DNA from: CALFXN01 sp937957815
GTDB lineage: Bacteria > Synergistota > Synergistia > Synergistales > Aminobacteriaceae
Assembly (NCBI GenBank): GCA_036788195.1
Contig: DAIQNX010000006.1
Coordinates: forward strand, 45,125-109,124
Direction of reading: 5' to 3'
DNA length: 64,000 nt
Shown here: piece by piece, positions 63,420-64,000 of the stretch
Position numbering within the stretch: position 1 is the stretch's first letter
Layout of the letters: each line of letters opens with the position of its first letter
Notes under the pieces: model-generated
The model's input: the letters and a program-made list of their open reading frames with translations, nothing else
Database searches by the model: none
Told to the model about the DNA's origin: nothing
Position numbers and translations under genes: made by a program

Positions 63420-63470
63420 CCCCCTCCCCGGCATGAACGATCATCCCCGGCGCGGACGGGAGGTCCTGTG

Positions 63471-64000
63471 ATGTACGCCGAAACGTCTCTTGTCCTCGCC
63501 GCGATGGTGCTGACCTTCGCGCTCGCGAGCTGGAAGCTCAAGTCGCCGGAACTCTCGATGGTGATCACGGCGATCGTCGGCGCCGTCGTCGGGCGTCTCG
63601 GCTTTCCCGTGCGCCTTCTCGTCGAAGGGACGTTCACGTATTTCGACGTCGCCTTCACGTTCCTGACGGCGTCGATCTTCATCAACTTCTACTCGGAGAC
63701 GGGCGCGATGGACGCGCTCGTCCTCAAGATGGTGGACCGGTTCTACGACCGCAAGTGGGTGCTGTTTTTCCTCCTTGCGGTCATCATGCTGATTCCGGGC
63801 GCGCTGACCGGGGCCGGAAGCGTCTCGATGTTCGTCGTGGGCGGAATGGTCGCGACCGTGCTGCGTCTGAGCGGCATCGCGGAAAACCGGATCGTCGCGT
63901 TCATCTACGTGACGTCGATGCTCGCCGCCGTCGCGCCGCCGATCAACCTCTGGGTCATGCTGATGTGCGCGCAGGCGAACATGCCCTACGTGGGCTTCGA
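63471..64000 (+). CDS. TRAP-type large permease (DctM-like), 3' end beyond window
   Basis: The visible 176 residues form four or five membrane helices. MYAETSLVLAAMVLTFALASW opens helix 1 (split MYAETSLVLAAMV and TFALASW). LIPGALTGAGSVSMFVVGGM is the conserved loop of TRAP large subunits, and MLAAVAPPINLW matches the substrate-pocket PPIN segment. TRAP permeases import organic acids with sodium; small subunit and binding protein are not yet seen, and the preceding DUF6305 protein may replace one. ATG 63471 follows GGGAGG. It is cut by the right edge. Confidence 0.75.
   Translation, partial: MYAETSLVLAAMVLTFALASWKLKSPELSMVITAIVGAVVGRLGFPVRLLVEGTFTYFDVAFTFLTASIFINFYSETGAMDALVLKMVDRFYDRKWVLFFLLAVIMLIPGALTGAGSVSMFVVGGMVATVLRLSGIAENRIVAFIYVTSMLAAVAPPINLWVMLMCAQANMPYVGF

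Overview
The window looks like a chromosomal contig of a high-GC, diderm, amino-acid-fermenting anaerobe. The most likely group is the phylum Synergistota (inference). Supporting signs are a glycine cleavage operon with separate P-protein subunits, a two-subunit B12-dependent methylmalonyl-CoA mutase with MeaB, an outer-membrane porin with an S-layer homology domain, an [FeFe]-hydrogenase, a nickel ECF transporter and DUF6305 and YkvI-type proteins. Two 100-base runs of N (2447-2546 and 38671-38770) are assembly gaps that cut genes. No rRNA, tRNA, CRISPR array or intact insertion sequence was recognised.

Left part, minus strand (1-6105): succinyl-CoA synthetase beta subunit (cut by the window edge), a group-B-like [FeFe]-hydrogenase cut by a gap, and a nickel/cobalt ECF transporter operon nikK-L-M-Q-O. 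The operon's promoter carries a two-copy direct repeat. The divergent plus-strand promoter drives a glycine riboswitch, lplA and gcvT-H-PA-PB-lpd (6147-13302). A cobalamin riboswitch then precedes mutA-mutB-meaB (13481-19327). Glycine breakdown and the succinyl-CoA/propionate branch are therefore each under metabolite-sensing RNA.

Middle part (19377-41289): a YkvI-like transporter behind a leader with mutually exclusive terminator and antiterminator; a decayed chemoreceptor; a Feo iron-uptake cluster with exported DUF4198 proteins; a sensor HD-GYP protein, an SLH porin and an intact chemoreceptor. On the minus strand follow a decayed Fur-family regulator, a methyltransferase, a two-protein ABC exporter, a methyltransferase remnant and a gap-cut TetR regulator. 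Then come a NicO nickel/cobalt exporter, a DUF1007 protein and a second chemoreceptor remnant.

Right part (41332-64000): a T-box RNA precedes asd-dapA-dapB-dapH-lysC, the diaminopimelate/lysine branch. A second HD-GYP protein and a second chemoreceptor type follow, then a nitroreductase, an AMP-forming ligase, a pair of MFS transporters of which one has a large internal deletion, a SagB-like oxidoreductase, a QueG-like Fe-S protein and a DUF554 protein. The minus-strand leuA-C-D-B operon sits behind a classical leucine-rich leader peptide and attenuator. The window ends in a DUF6305 protein and a TRAP-type permease cut by the edge.

RNA-based control is the main theme: glycine riboswitch, cobalamin riboswitch, an unassigned attenuator leader, a T-box and a leader-peptide attenuator all occur within 57 kb. 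The second theme is local gene decay: two chemoreceptor remnants, a Fur remnant, a deleted MFS copy, a methyltransferase remnant and a small insertion at the lplA start. All functions are read from sequence and memory of families; no searches were run.
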